DNA of 64,000 bases, taken from positions 225,015 to 289,014 of the forward strand of contig CAXIPT010000025.1 in assembly GCA_964030475.1 (NCBI GenBank). The letters run 5' to 3'. Each line of letters begins with the position of its first letter. Position 1 is the first letter of the stretch. This document shows, piece after piece, positions 54,301 to 64,000 of the stretch. The DNA comes from Tethya wilhelma. Taxonomy: Eukaryota; Porifera; Demospongiae; Tethyida; Tethyidae. The notes beneath the pieces were generated by a model. That model worked only from the letters and a program-made list of their open reading frames with translations. It did no database searches and had not been told where the DNA came from. The translations under genes and the position numbers were made by a program.

Positions 54301-54870
54301 TAACTGTGTTGATAGAATTGTCATGGGAATGCACAATGTCAGTATCATCATTATCGCCATGGTCTGAACTGGATGTCAGCTGATGATCTATTTGGTGCCA
54401 GGGTAAATCATTATTGTCAGCTATTGTTCTAAAATAAATGCATAATCCTACTATATTACAGTTACTTAATATAGCAATACCTAGTGTACTCCTCTTAGCA
54501 AAGTAGGATGTGATTGAGTGACTATGAGTATCTGGTTTCCTTTTCCTGCTCATGGTTTATACAGCTGATCCGCAACATGTGGTCCTTCAAGTTTGGGAAA
54601 TTCCCTTTCTATTTTAAAGCATGCAGTATAAGCTAAATAATATTGAAATTCAGTATTCGAATCGTAGACTAAGCTTGCTTCGAACCCTGTGAGCTAGGAA
54701 TAGCTTGTCAAATGAATCAAAGAGACTAATATTCGTTTAACTGACTTTTAACAAGCTATTTGATCAAGTAAGTGTGCTGGTATGAAGTAAAATTCATACA
54801 AATAAATTTTTTGTGCATCTGGCTCAAAGGGGGGGTTCTTGAACCCCCCCCTGGATCCGCCACTGATAGA
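51352..54870 (-). mobile_element. Autonomous-type hAT element (lineage 4), nearly intact, 5-bp target duplication
   Basis: CAGTGGCGGATC at 51357 and GATCCGCCACTG ending at 54865 are inverted ends. ATAGA occurs on both sides (51352-51356 and 54866-54870). Subterminal hairpins (GTGGGCGAAGCCCAC, GGCCGCAAAGCGGCC) follow the left end. It carries one transposase gene on the minus strand. Confidence 0.9.
51880..54553 (-). CDS. hAT transposase, lineage 4 (TTF finger/DUF4371), three exons, C-terminus frameshifted
   Basis: Exon 1 starts at the ATG at 54553 (MSRKRKP, then ITSYFAKRS). A short intron (GTATTG ... TTTTAG, about 50 bp) follows, then a Ser/Asp-rich exon, a second short intron (GTAAGC ... TTATTAG, about 66 bp) that joins in phase near 54209, and a long exon open to 52010. 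A TTF-type finger has GAYCRACVFF and AAKDYHLVAM. The core carries SIIADEVTDAANREE, CYDGASNMSGARS and YHCAAHRLNLAIV. The dimerisation region begins ITSCESERSFSQLKL with the catalytic Glu. A frameshift there gives a premature stop at 52010, while another frame continues the expected C-terminus (LSGLALMKINRDR) to about 51880, with one further stop. It is the best-preserved gene in the window. Confidence 0.9.
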
Positions 54871-55194
54871 CATTAGCTTCCTGAGTGCTGAAGTTGCACG
54901 TATACACTTGCGCACACATGTATAATTTAGTACACGTATTTTGGGTTCAAAGGTCATTAATTTAACCGCCTGCTAAGTGTTAAGGCCCGGGTCACCTTGA
55001 AAATGATTTTGCCTGAATTAAAATTCAGATCTACAGAATATCTAATAGCTTTTCCTAATTTCTTTGCTATACAACAAATTTTTGGCCTTTGGTTTTCATG
55101 TTACCAAAATCTTATTCGAATATTCATGTAAATAATGATAGGTCAATGAAACACCTTAAACTATGAATAATTAATTAGGCAGAAACCTTAGAAG

Positions 55195-55208
55195 GTTGCT
55201 ATGGCAAC
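55195..55208. promoter_or_regulatory. X-box-like palindrome
   Basis: GTTGCTATGGCAAC, same as at 2664. Confidence 0.5.
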
Positions 55209-55424
55209 CAAACTTTTTCAGGAGATAACTATTATCATGAACCTCTATAATCTCGATTGGGGTTACCGCTGATTGTATTGTTGATTAGATATAGCCGAGA
55301 AGGAGAGAACGGCAGGTGTGCATTATATGGAAAAAGCTGCATATCTCTCATCCAGATCAGTATTTCTGAACCCCAATTAAGATTTAGGCATATATTGATT
55401 AAAAATATATTTATATAAAAAATG

Positions 55425-55438
55425 GTTACCATAGCAAC
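55425..55438. promoter_or_regulatory. X-box-like palindrome
   Basis: GTTACCATAGCAAC fits the X-box consensus with symmetrical departures at two positions. Confidence 0.45.
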
Positions 55439-56284
55439 AGGGAACATTTCTGCCTAATTAATTATTCATTTTTTTTTGCTGATTCAGCAAATATGGAACA
55501 GTCACATGATCAACTTTTGACTTAAGGATGTTTGAAATATCCCGAAGAATCTATACCTACGTTTCCATGGTTACTAATTAGTTAGTTTAAAAGTTATGAC
55601 CATTCCGAATATTGATGAGATTATTTTACTATACATTATAAGGTATGCTGTTGACCCAGGCCTTAAGTACACAGAGGAGATATTCTTTGCGTGAAGAGTT
55701 TGATGATTTCAAAACATTAACAATAGGCATTGAGAACTGTTCAGTTGAAATTGAATACAAGGACATTTATGGGACCACAGTAAAGAAAAAGGACTATAGA
55801 ATGGACAGAATATGGGCTAGTCTACCAGCTGCTATAGCTCAAGGTGCTCTTCGTTTTCCAATCCTGGTGAAGGTTGCTTCTATTGTACTAGCTATACCCC
55901 ATTCTAGTACAGATGAAGAACGAATATTCTCCTCTGTCAGGAAGGACAAAACTGATTTCCGTGAAAGTCTAGAGATTGATAGAACCTTACTTAGTTTACT
56001 GATTTGTCAAATGAACAATGAAGGTGACTGTCTCAGTTTTGAACCAACCAAAGAAATAATTCTAAAGAGCAAAAAAGTTACAACAAACAACATTCGAAAA
56101 AAAAACTAGCTAGTATAGTAAGTGTTATTAGTTTTTCCTGAAGTCATTACAAGAATTTTTAACTTAATAGTCTTCTAAGTTCCAAGAATTAGATAACTTT
56201 TCCAAGCATTTTCATGTTTGAATTCCAAGCATAACAAAATTTAGGTTGGCAGGTCTGCATCTATTCTCTGATCTGTGATTGAAT

Positions 56285-56285
56285 N
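56285..56285. other. Single N, probable assembly join
   Basis: It lies about 28 bases beyond the lineage 3 hAT end and directly at the start of a family R copy. Confidence 0.65.
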
Positions 56286-56702
56286 ATTAATGGCAGCCAT
56301 ATGGAGGAGGCGCTTTTCGCCTTGTATCTAGCTACTCAATGAGAGGCGCTAAAAACCGATGGAAAAAGCGACTGTACCGGAAGAAACTAAGTTCGTTCGT
56401 TCATAAATCAGCTTCTAAAAGTGAATAGTCTCTGAGAAAAGTTGAGCCAAGATAGAAAAAGAAGAATAACAAGAAGTAGATGGAGAAAATTGGAGGTGTG
56501 GCATGTTTGTGTTTGTTACTTTAGCGATGGTTTTAGGCCATATTTTTGGGCTCATTAGAAAGAGAAAGAGCTAAATAGTAGCTTTAGAAGCCTTTTAGTG
56601 CTAAGCGCTCAGTTTTTGCGGAGTTATTCGCGTGAATATTTGTATTGTGCTAATGGGCCATCCGTGCCATTCCTGTGTACCCAGTACTTCCGTACTGGGA
56701 TT
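56286..56702 (+). repeat. Dispersed repeat family R, copy 3
   Basis: ATGGCAGCCATATGGAGGAG through ACCCAGTACTTCCGTACTGG. With copy 4 it shows a full unit of about 420-500 bp ending in a CCCAGTAC...GTACTGGG palindrome. Confidence 0.88.
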
Positions 56703-56740
56703 TACACGTAATTTTCTACTGCTCTGTAGTTAAGCTATAG

Positions 56741-56836
56741 TTATACAATAGTAGTAGGGAATTATGGTTGATAACCACCCAGAGCCCGAGGGCGAGGGTG
56801 TGGTTATCACCATAATTCCTGTACTACTATGGTATA
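56741..56836. repeat. Hairpin, about 96 bp
   Basis: AGTAGTAGGGAATTATGG and CCATAATTCCTGTACTACT arms, extended by GGTTGATAACCAC/GTGGTTATCACC, around a GC-rich loop. It resembles the design of the hairpin at 16594. Confidence 0.7.
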
Positions 56837-57538
56837 GGTATTATATATCCATTCTGATTGGTTGTTTGAGCTCATATGCCTAGTACCCAGCAACGGTTAT
56901 ATTTTCATTTAAAACAAAAAACCTGCCTTGTCTTCTCTTGCAAGCTTGTAACGGGTTTCTTTTCTGACTGCAGCGTCGTGTCAGAATAGGTAAGGGTCAA
57001 TAGAATTACAAATGACAGCTTGACTTTCGCTAAAAATTGTCCAGAAAGCACAAATTTTGTATTTGAAAAGCAAAATGTTTGAGAAAAACTTCAGTCTTGT
57101 ATCAGAAAACTTCTATCTTGTATCAGAAAACACAAACTTGCTTTTACTTTTCCAGAAAGCACTAAAACTTCTCTCCGTCAACGCAGCTATTGCACAAGGC
57201 ACTAGTTGTTGGGAAGAGTTTCCTGGGTGGTGCCAAATAAACTAGCGCTTGAGTCAAAGAAACAAAGCTTAGCACTGCATGAGTAAGCAGTCTGCAGCAC
57301 TGTAATGTTTTTCTTTTCTTAATTTGCTACACAAAGAAACAGCTGTAAACCAACACAAAAATGGTTACCAAGGTAAAATTTGTTGCATGCGCCATACTAC
57401 TGCATATGCAAATATGCTAGTAGTAAATTATGTTTTTTTTCTTGTAAAAGTACATGAGCAGGGAAATATCTAACCACAAACAGGGAAATATCACTTTTAT
57501 TCCCTGGCTGTAACCTAGGATACAAGGCTAAATAGGAC
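56837..57538. other. No gene recognised
   Basis: Contains a small direct repeat (TCTTGTATCAGAAAACTTC-like, near 57090-57130). No domain found. Confidence 0.3.
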
Positions 57539-58055
57539 AAGTGAAAAAAACATTGGAAATGTAGGAATGGCCAAATCGTAAAAAAGAAAGCAAACAAGAT
57601 GGAATGGCTGTTTGAGTGTGTGCAGAATCATTCCTGTGTGGGCTGCATGTAGTACTCTCTTCCCATGTTGAGTATCTCATTTTGCCCATAGGAATAATTC
57701 TGCACACACTCAAACAGACATTCCATCTTGTTTGCTTTCTTTTTTACGATTTGGCCATTCCTATGTCTCTTTACATTTCCAATGTTTTTTTCACTTGTTT
57801 GGTCTCATTTTTTCATAATTCTACATCACATTTAAGTTTGTGTGTATAATTATGGTAGCTACTTTTACACTATCAGCATGGATAATATAGCTTATGTTAT
57901 AATCTATGCTATCAGTATAAAGTCATGATGAAGCATCTCAGCTCAGCCGGGAGGCTGGAGCTGTAGACTGACTCTATCTTACAAAATTTACTTGCTTTGC
58001 TCATCTTCTTATAATGACAACTATGTAACAAAGTAGTCTATTCACCTCCTATTAT
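57539..58055 (+). repeat. Snapback repeat family A, copy 5
   Basis: Near-identical to 18421-18935 in both the palindrome and the tail. Confidence 0.88.
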
Positions 58056-58124
58056 TGAAGACTGAAAGGTACCGGTAACTGGTTACAGAGACTTCAGCAC
58101 AACCAGAAATCTTCAGGTAAAACA

Positions 58125-58632
58125 GGCAGGGCAGTGAATATTCGGACTCCAAATAATGCACACTTGTCTAACTGGAAAAGGGTCGTCAACTTGATTTCCA
58201 AGGTAGCTAATGAATCATTAATGAGTATAGAAATGAATGGCTGCCATATGGAGAAGGCGCTTTTCGTCTTGTATCTAGCGACTCAGCTAGAGAGACGAAT
58301 AACCGATATAAAAAGCACGTGAAGACAAAGAAACCAAGTTTATTCATTCAAGAATCAGCTTCTGAAAGCGAGCGGTCTTTGAGAAAAGTCATTCCAAGAT
58401 AGAAGAAGAAGAAGACGAAGAAGAAGATGGAGAAAATTGGAGGTTTGGCATACTTTAGTTTGTTACTTTAGCGATGGTTTTAGGCTATGTTTTTAGGCTC
58501 AATAGAAAGAGAAAAGGTTTAATAGTAGCTTAAGAAGCCTTTTAGTGCCAAGCGCTCAGTTTTTGCATCCGCGTGAATATTTGTATTGCGCTAATGGGCC
58601 ATCCTATGTACCCAGTACTACCGTACTGGGAA
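58125..58632 (+). repeat. Dispersed repeat family R, copy 4
   Basis: GGCTGCCATATGGAGAAGGC near 58230 through CAGTACTACCGTACTGGGAA; a (GAA)n-like stretch near 58400 is added. Confidence 0.88.
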
Positions 58633-58687
58633 TATATTCACTTTTAGAATAGTTGAGGAGTTCTTTGTAGTGATTCACCTCAGGTGA

Positions 58688-59303
58688 ATTAAGGACTGGG
58701 TCCATGCAAATAATTAGGTACACATTATTCGAAAGTTCTATAACTTTAATAATATATAAGATAAAACAATAGAAATTTAAACATAGATAGAATTTTTTAA
58801 TTAGAGCATGCAGATATAATTAATTTTGTCATGACCTGTTGTTCTAGCATAATTAGCTTCTCATGAATAATTAATTAGGCGGATGGTTTTTACTGTTGTT
58901 ATGGCAACCAAATTTTGTCACTGAAATTGTCTCATGATGGGCTACCATGAACTGCCCGGTTTTTGTGCAAACACTGCAGCTGCATAAAATTACGACTCAT
59001 ATTCTAAATAAAGCACACCAGCCGAAGACACTTTATTGGCTCTATCTCGGCCGCGATAAACATTATAACCAAAAACCGGGCAGATCAGGATACCCCACAG
59101 TTAGACAAATCTTATGACAAAATTTGGTTGCCATGGCAACCTTAAAAACCGTCCATATTATTAATTATTCATGAGAAAATGAAAATTTCAAATTATTCAT
59201 AAAGTATTAGTCACATGACATGCAGATTTTATAAGCATGTTTAGGGTAAGTGTGTAAATCTATACATGTGTTCTCACAGCTGTATGACCCATAGTTTGGA
59301 AAA
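58688..59303. mobile_element. TTAA-type miniature element with two X-boxes (copy 3)
   Basis: The left end TTAAGGACTGGGTCC resembles the other copies. The inner inverted repeat of about 60 bp (TCATGAATAATTAATTAGGC at 58861, inverse near 59175) encloses GTTGTTATGGCAAC (58895-58908) and GTTGCCATGGCAAC (59127-59140). The centre is unrelated to the other copies and has its own inverted words, CTGCCCGGTTTTTG and CAAAAACCGGGCAG. The right outer end is degraded. Confidence 0.65.
59127..59140. promoter_or_regulatory. Perfect X-box palindrome
   Basis: GTTGCCATGGCAAC, identical to 2883-2896. Confidence 0.55.
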
Positions 59304-60180
59304 TATAACTATCTTGCATAATTTTACCACTTAATTAGCTATATAGTACGAACTAGGTGGAGACTCGAAACAGACACAGCTAGGGAATATATTGGATTCT
59401 GTTATGTATGTATAGAGCATGATGGATAGTTAACTCATCACAGGATAATGCTTGCATGAGTGCAGAACTCAGTGAATAGCAGTTTAACATAATTTAAAAA
59501 TAATTACCCACTTACCATTCTTGATGGAAAGTACTGCAGCTGAAATTATATTATATAATGTTTCTGGGCAATTCCAGGCCAGGTCAACACAAAAAAATGA
59601 GCACCCTCATGGAATTCAACGAAACTTGAGGTACACATACCTTACCACAAGTTATTATCCCACACCTGATTTGGGTGTCATATGTTACATGGGTTCTGAC
59701 TTATAAGCGTCTGATGACATTTCACCATTTATTAGCAAATAACTAATGCTCTGATTGTTTTTAGCTGCTAAGACTGATACCATTGTAAATTTTGCTTCAG
59801 AGAAGTGGATAGTCACTCGCTAGCAGGTCAAAGGTTATTTTTTAAATCTATATTTGAGCGTTACTAAAAAAAGACATCTTTTTTCGCGTGATTTTCACTC
59901 TATGTAATCTACAAAAATCGTCCTTTATTTTGTATAAGTTTGGTGATGGGATCTAAATGGAATCAGGAGATACAGGTCAAAACATATGTCTGAGTATAGT
60001 ATTTCAATTTATAAGTATTTTTCTTTCATGGATTTTGAACAAAAGTGTATGTTTAGTGTCGGCACATGCACAGCACGTGCCGAGGCTTAATAATAATAAA
60101 CAAAACAATAAAAGAAATTGAAGAAACGACATAACAGGGAAGCAAACAGTTGACTGTGGTGAAATTTAGCCCGTTCTTAG
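59304..60180. other. No gene recognised; family B end at 60052-60090
   Basis: GGCACATGCACAGCACGTGCCGAGGCTTAA-like sequence at 60061-60090 is the 3' end of family B. The rest is unstructured. Confidence 0.45.
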
Positions 60181-60310
60181 GATGTTTGGGAGCCAAAGGC
60201 ATCAGCTGCTGAAATGTTAATTGTATCTGATCCTGACTGCCTCCAAGATCCTCTCCTCAAGCTTGCAGTAGAAGCCACTAGTATACCACCACTCTTGCTT
60301 CCTTGCACAA
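60180..60310 (-). other. Possible C-terminal exon on the OTU strand
   Basis: A minus-strand open stretch (GGILVASTASLRRGSW, then NISAADAFGSQTS and a stop) follows a CAAGG acceptor-less start. It could belong to the OTU gene upstream on the same strand, but the link is only positional. Confidence 0.2.
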
Positions 60311-60948
60311 GATTTGTATATAGCAGGTCATACAATTATTATAGGTTGTTGTAACCGATATAATTATACAGTTAAAAATAGAAGTATTGTATAGCTATAA
60401 TTATGGTTACAAGAAATTAAGTGACACACAATACAAAATTAATGATCAAATAGGTAGACAATGACTGAAACATACAATGAAAGCCAGATTCTACGTGTGG
60501 AGAATTGTTCACTAACATAATTATTAATTTGTAATGTGACAAATGTACCACGGAAAGGTATCAAAACAATTATTAATGTTAACAAAACAATACAAGTATT
60601 ACATTGATACAGAGAACTAGAATGAAAGGTAGAGTATCAGTCTAAAGAATAATAGTATAATGTGTGACCAAATTTGTATTTAAAAAGGTGGCATTAAATT
60701 CATATGACTGGTTCAATGAGCACACAGCAAAACTCTATCCATAAAATACACAGCCAGTTTTGAATTATTAATAACTGGTGGCGACACTTAACCGTACCCA
60801 TGCAAGAATAGATATATAGGGGTGTCTGATGTCAGATTGAAGACATTGGGTGCTCAAATTGAAACCAGACTCATCACTGTACAAATTCAGATTGAATGAG
60901 CTAATGCTGATGGAATCATTGATTTCATTTAGAGGGAAATCATCTTTA

Positions 60949-61337
60949 TCATGATACTATAGATCGAACTACTTTGAAGTGATTACCAGTATGATAGACA
61001 AACAGTCCACAATCACCATCACTCTCATAAGTCCCTAATGAGGGATCTACACTGCTAGGAGAGTGTAGCTGCCATGTGGCATTTTGTGTCAAGTACGAAT
61101 AGATGCTTGTGTTAAGCAAATGGGCCAGTGCAAACATCTCATTAGCTATACCCGGCCCCATGCACCATCTCTATTCATCTCTGTATCAGAGAGGAATTCC
61201 TGTATACTATCATAATTTGCATTTATGCCAACATAGCAACTGGTCATAAACAAATCATTGTTTACTTCCATTTGAGTCACTATTGCGTTTCGTATACCAC
61301 TCTGTGACCAAGTAATGATATAATTATGACAATCCAC
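60949..61337 (-). pseudogene. OTU-type cysteine protease fragment, N-terminus cut off by a hAT
   Basis: Two overlapping minus-strand frames (61337-61146 and 61161-60949) encode SIQEFLSDTEMNRDGAWG, then EMFALAHLLNTSIYSYL, and finally FVYHTGNHFKVVRSI. These correspond to the middle and end of an OTU deubiquitinase-like domain, including the catalytic His in N-H-F. The frame changes near 61150. The part with the catalytic Cys (a D-G-N-C-L-F type box) should lie upstream, exactly where the CAGTGGCGGATC hAT end starts at 61338. OTU domains occur in host enzymes and in some transposons; which this is cannot be told. Confidence 0.6.
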
Positions 61338-63922
61338 CAGTGGCGGATCTAGAAATTTTTAAATGGGGGGCACTAAGATGTACCTTACGTACATTATATC
61401 CTGCTATAATTTTTTCGAATATTTGTCTTCCAAAACATAGCAGCTATAATTTTAAAAAAACAACAATAAGTAACCGAACAACAGAAGTATGATATTACAA
61501 AATATAATTTAAAAAAATTTAATGTAATTTAATACGTCTTGGACATTACTTCGTCATAGTCAAGCTCCTTCGAACATTCCCTTTCAATGGAAAGTATTGA
61601 CAAATGATCCAGTCTACATAGTAGTGTGTAGGTAAGTTTTTATTTTCTTTAATGCAGAGAATGACCTTTCAGCTGCAGCAGAAGTTACAGGTATAGTCAG
61701 AGCAACTTGGATTATCTTCATTACTTCAGGAAAAGCATTAGGCATTTTTTGCAACAATTGATACACTTCATACATTGTCTTTGCTTCTCTTTGGGTCACA
61801 TAGGTTTTCAAAACTGATATTTGAGTTGTAACTACAGAAGAATCAATCTTACACTGCAAGACTAGTGGTCTTAACTTTTCTAAATCCAGAAAATTGTCTG
61901 ACTTTGGAGTGTATATACAGTTAACATGACACCTTTGGGTTGAGTAAACCGGTTTTCCAGTTCAGACAGTATTCGATCAAAGTACAATGATCGATAAACA
62001 CATACGTCCTCTTGTGATGATTCTTGACGCTCACTTGATGGTATTTTTTGTAGAAGTACTCCATCACTGTATCTTGTTGGCATGCTGGTTCTCCGTAGTC
62101 TTACAGGTGGCTCTATACAAGAAAGCTCTGCAAGTTTGCAAGCATTTTGCCATATTGATTGCTCAAAGTAAGACTCTACTCTCCGTTTTTTCAATACATC
62201 TTCTACAGAATCAACTAAGTCCATTGCATTTGTCAAATTCAGCTCCTTTTCTTGCAGTGTATCTGACAGAGGCTTGGTAATTCCCAGGATATCTTCAAAC
62301 ATCAATGTATGTACTAGAAACGACAAGGTTTCAGCTGCAAAAGTAATTCATTAGCTTCTGCCCAGTCAGATGAGAAATGCTTTGACTTGACAATACATTC
62401 CAGAGTCTTGGCGACTTGTGAAAAACGAGACTTGAACAAATGGACAGCTGCAAACCTACACACCCATCGAGTGTCACTTAAGTGGGGAATTTCCATCACT
62501 GTCAGTTTGTCCTCTTGCTGAACCTTAACAAACTTTGTGTCGGTTTGCAGAATTGCTGAAGAAATTGTGAACAGCCTCCAAAAGAATCGGTTGACTTCAT
62601 CAATGTTTCGTGATACATTAACAACTACGAGGTTTAGTCTATGGGCGTAACAGTGCACATAAGGACAAGGAGAACCAACAATTTCACGAATTCTTTGCTG
62701 AACACCAGAGTGTGCACCACTCATGACGGATGCACCATCATAACACTACACAATTATCAATTGCTAAACCCAATTTAAGTATTTAACAATGGTATCAGCT
62801 AAAGATTTGGCATCCACCTTCTGCACTGGAACAAAACATAGGAAACGCTCCCTGATACCTCCATCATTCTGATTTACATAACGAATACAAAGACTCAGCT
62901 GTTCAATCTTGGAAGGATCCCTTGCTTCGTCAACTCTTATGGCAAAATACTTTGCATCACTGATTTCTGCCACAATTTTAATTTTAAATAATGGTGGCAG
63001 CTGCTTCAAGTAGGTCATTTTGAATGCTCTTAGATGTGTATTTTGCATTATGAGGGCTAGTTGTGAGCCTGTGATGTAACTCTGTATTTTCAGATGCAAG
63101 CAAATCAAGGATCTCCCGAAAATTACCTTTATTCAGAGAAGATTCTGTTTCATCATGCCCTCTTAGAGCAATATTCTGTCTAGCACACAACACAACAACT
63201 TTAGCTAATGTCTTGACAAATTTTGTTTGAATCAACGACGACCACCCTTTGTTGGTCCAGCTGATTGGCAATAGAGCCATGTATCTTTCATTGTTTATAA
63301 CTTGACCACTTAGTAAGGCTATTTTTATGATTTTCTGACTTCGAATGCTTTTCAAGCTTTTCTCCGATTTTTTTTTCAATTTTGGTAACCTTGTTTAACA
63401 AATGTTGACTGATGACTGATCAGATGAGAACATGTGACAAGCAAAGCAAAACACTGCATCCTTTTGAATTGAAATTAGTAAAAGCTCTTCTTTCCATTGA
63501 TCAAAGTGCGTGGAAACAATGTTAGGTGGGGTTGCACAGGCTCTACATCTCTACTTATGGCAATGTCAGGTGGAGTTAATGTTTTTGTGGAAGATGTAGA
63601 TAAACCTGTTAAACTGTTGTAAGTACTACTTCCCGTGACATGCTCTGATTGGTCAGCGTACTCATGATGTCGAGATGGCTCTGTGCTATGTTCAATGTCT
63701 AGATCCGATAGGTCACTCCAATCACTGGAGTCAGTTTGGTCTTCTTTTCTTTCATTTTGTTGAGCTTCATTATTAGGACAGATTCGTTTACTTTCATAAT
63801 AGCTTAGCAGACTTGACTGTCTTTTCATTTTTACTGTATCCATGTGCTTAAAAAAATTTTTCTTCTAATAATTAGAACAAGCTAGGGAGAACATTTAACC
63901 CACAAAAAATGGGAGGGCCCAA
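61338..63922 (-). mobile_element. hAT element (lineage 2), copy 2, inverted
   Basis: It has the CAGTGGCGGATC end at 61338 and a transposase reading leftward. The other end fades near 63922 (AAAATGGGAGGGCCCAAG), where copy 1 continues another 20-odd bases to its terminus. No flanking duplication could be checked because that end is degraded. Confidence 0.85.
61560..63843 (-). pseudogene. hAT transposase, lineage 2, copy 2
   Basis: It starts at the ATG at 63843 (a Ser-rich leader LLSYYESKRICPNNEA) and contains the same finger and core as copy 1. FAIRVDEARDPS lies near 62935, MSGAHSGVQQRIREI near 62715 and CYAHRLNLVVV near 62640. The C-terminal TSAAAERSFSALKKIKT lies near 61680. Several frames (63379-62984, 63108-62764, 62724-62314, 62326-61880, 61859-61614) show frameshifts. 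The leader lacks the early stop of copy 1, so the two copies have independent damage. Confidence 0.88.
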
Positions 63923-64000
63923 GTCTGTACTTACTGCCCATTGTTCAGGTAGTGGTTTCTCTCGCGATAGAACTGAGAACCATCCTGAGGACTGCTCAGG
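63923..64000. other. Window end, no feature recognised
   Basis: Sequence beyond the degraded hAT end. Too short to judge. Confidence 0.3.

Larger units (their letters stand above)
54980..55666. mobile_element. TTAA-flanked miniature element with two X-boxes (copy 2, most complete)
   Basis: TTAAGGCCCGGGTCA at 54980 and TGACCCAGGCCTTAA ending at 55666 form inverted ends with TTAA on both sides. A second, inner inverted pair (ATGAATAATTAATTAGGCAG at 55163 and its inverse near 55470) encloses GTTGCTATGGCAAC (55195-55208) and GTTACCATAGCAAC (55425-55438). Confidence 0.85.
49062..56106 (+). pseudogene. hAT transposase, lineage 3, in pieces
   Basis: A BED-like zinc finger lies near 49070-49255 (FYCVVCEKVV, ARHMKGLTHKK), with an early stop. 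Next come RTKTSCII (near 49470), the family B insert, then NDAIAPNLLLSVLDHLK from 50108. The core carries SVDGSNDAG and, near 50380, LSIDNTSVNFG, followed by GYPCHIIHNTA. The C-terminal dimerisation part lies about 5 kb away at 55667-56106 with STDEERIFSSVRKDKTDF, holding the catalytic Glu. The pieces run in the same direction and in protein order. The stop after SNDAGLKK and the insertions inactivate it. Confidence 0.75.
48884..56257 (+). mobile_element. hAT element (lineage 3), expanded by nested insertions
   Basis: The ends CAGACCTGCCAACC (48884) and GGTTGGCAGGTCTG (56244-56257) are perfect inverted repeats. Transposase parts lie at 49060-50790 and 55667-56106 on one strand. Between and within them are family B (49486-50103), an element of unknown type (about 50795-51350), a hAT of lineage 4 (51357-54865) and an X-box miniature element (54984-55662). 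No convincing 8-bp target duplication was seen. Confidence 0.75.

Noticed and set aside
51880..54553. Domesticated hAT-derived host gene (ZMYM-like)
   Set aside because: It sits inside paired CAGTGGCGGATC ends with a 5-bp target duplication, so it is a mobile element rather than a fixed host gene.
1..64000. tRNA or rRNA genes
   Set aside because: I saw no convincing cloverleaf with A and B boxes and no rRNA core sequence. A covariance-model scan would be needed to exclude a tRNA.

Overview
The window looks like eukaryotic, probably invertebrate-animal, nuclear DNA. It is AT-rich and carries many microsatellites. The few introns that can be recognised are very short (about 50-90 bp). Nearly everything recognisable is transposable-element sequence of classes typical of early-branching or marine metazoans: DIRS, Ty3/gypsy, Helitron, Crypton/DUF3504, several hAT lineages, pogo and Penelope remains. 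A demosponge or similar animal would fit, but nothing here proves the species. There is no bacterial or viral gene organisation.

Layout. 1-7583: a DIRS-type retrotransposon whose left end lies beyond the window. It has a gag-like ORF, RT/RNase H and a tyrosine recombinase. Two miniature elements have broken it, and its recombinase region occurs twice around a single N. 9040-9388: a Helitron terminus with an RPA-like ORF. 9389-13495: a two-LTR Ty3/gypsy element that follows the Helitron piece directly and carries a small internal inversion. 13660-14130: a segment that recurs at 35055-37944. 16850-18010: a very old gypsy relic. 19605-21850: a pogo/Tigger transposase relic split by two other repeats. 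22145-22511: a small two-exon gene of unknown function. 24529-27186: Helitron pieces, including a DUF6570 relic. 31190-31780: exon-like pieces of a class III nucleotide cyclase. 35156-37540: a hAT element with an 8-bp target duplication. 37945-40448: a second hAT lineage (copy 1). 40700-40913: a GIY-YIG remnant. 41630-43760: a Crypton/DUF3504-type gene broken by two miniature elements. 48884-56257: a third hAT lineage, split by a nearly intact hAT transposase gene of a fourth lineage (51357-54865) and by other repeats. 60950-61337: an OTU-protease fragment cut by copy 2 of the second hAT lineage (61338-63922).

Working together. Most of the genes form no pathway. They are a stratified record of insertions into insertions, and the order can be read from target-site duplications: TTGGCAAC at 35148/37541, CCTACCACC at 21001/21634, GTATA at 42107/42471, ATAGA at 51352/54866, TTAA at 2435/2913 and 54980/55663. 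The freshest-looking coding sequence is the 743-codon hAT transposase. The most unusual signal is a family of TTAA-flanked miniature elements. Its three members each carry two near-perfect or perfect RFX X-box palindromes.

Caution. Five single N bases (5722, 8921, 35054, 40449, 56285) lie at or next to repeat boundaries and are probably assembly joins, so adjacency across them is not secure.
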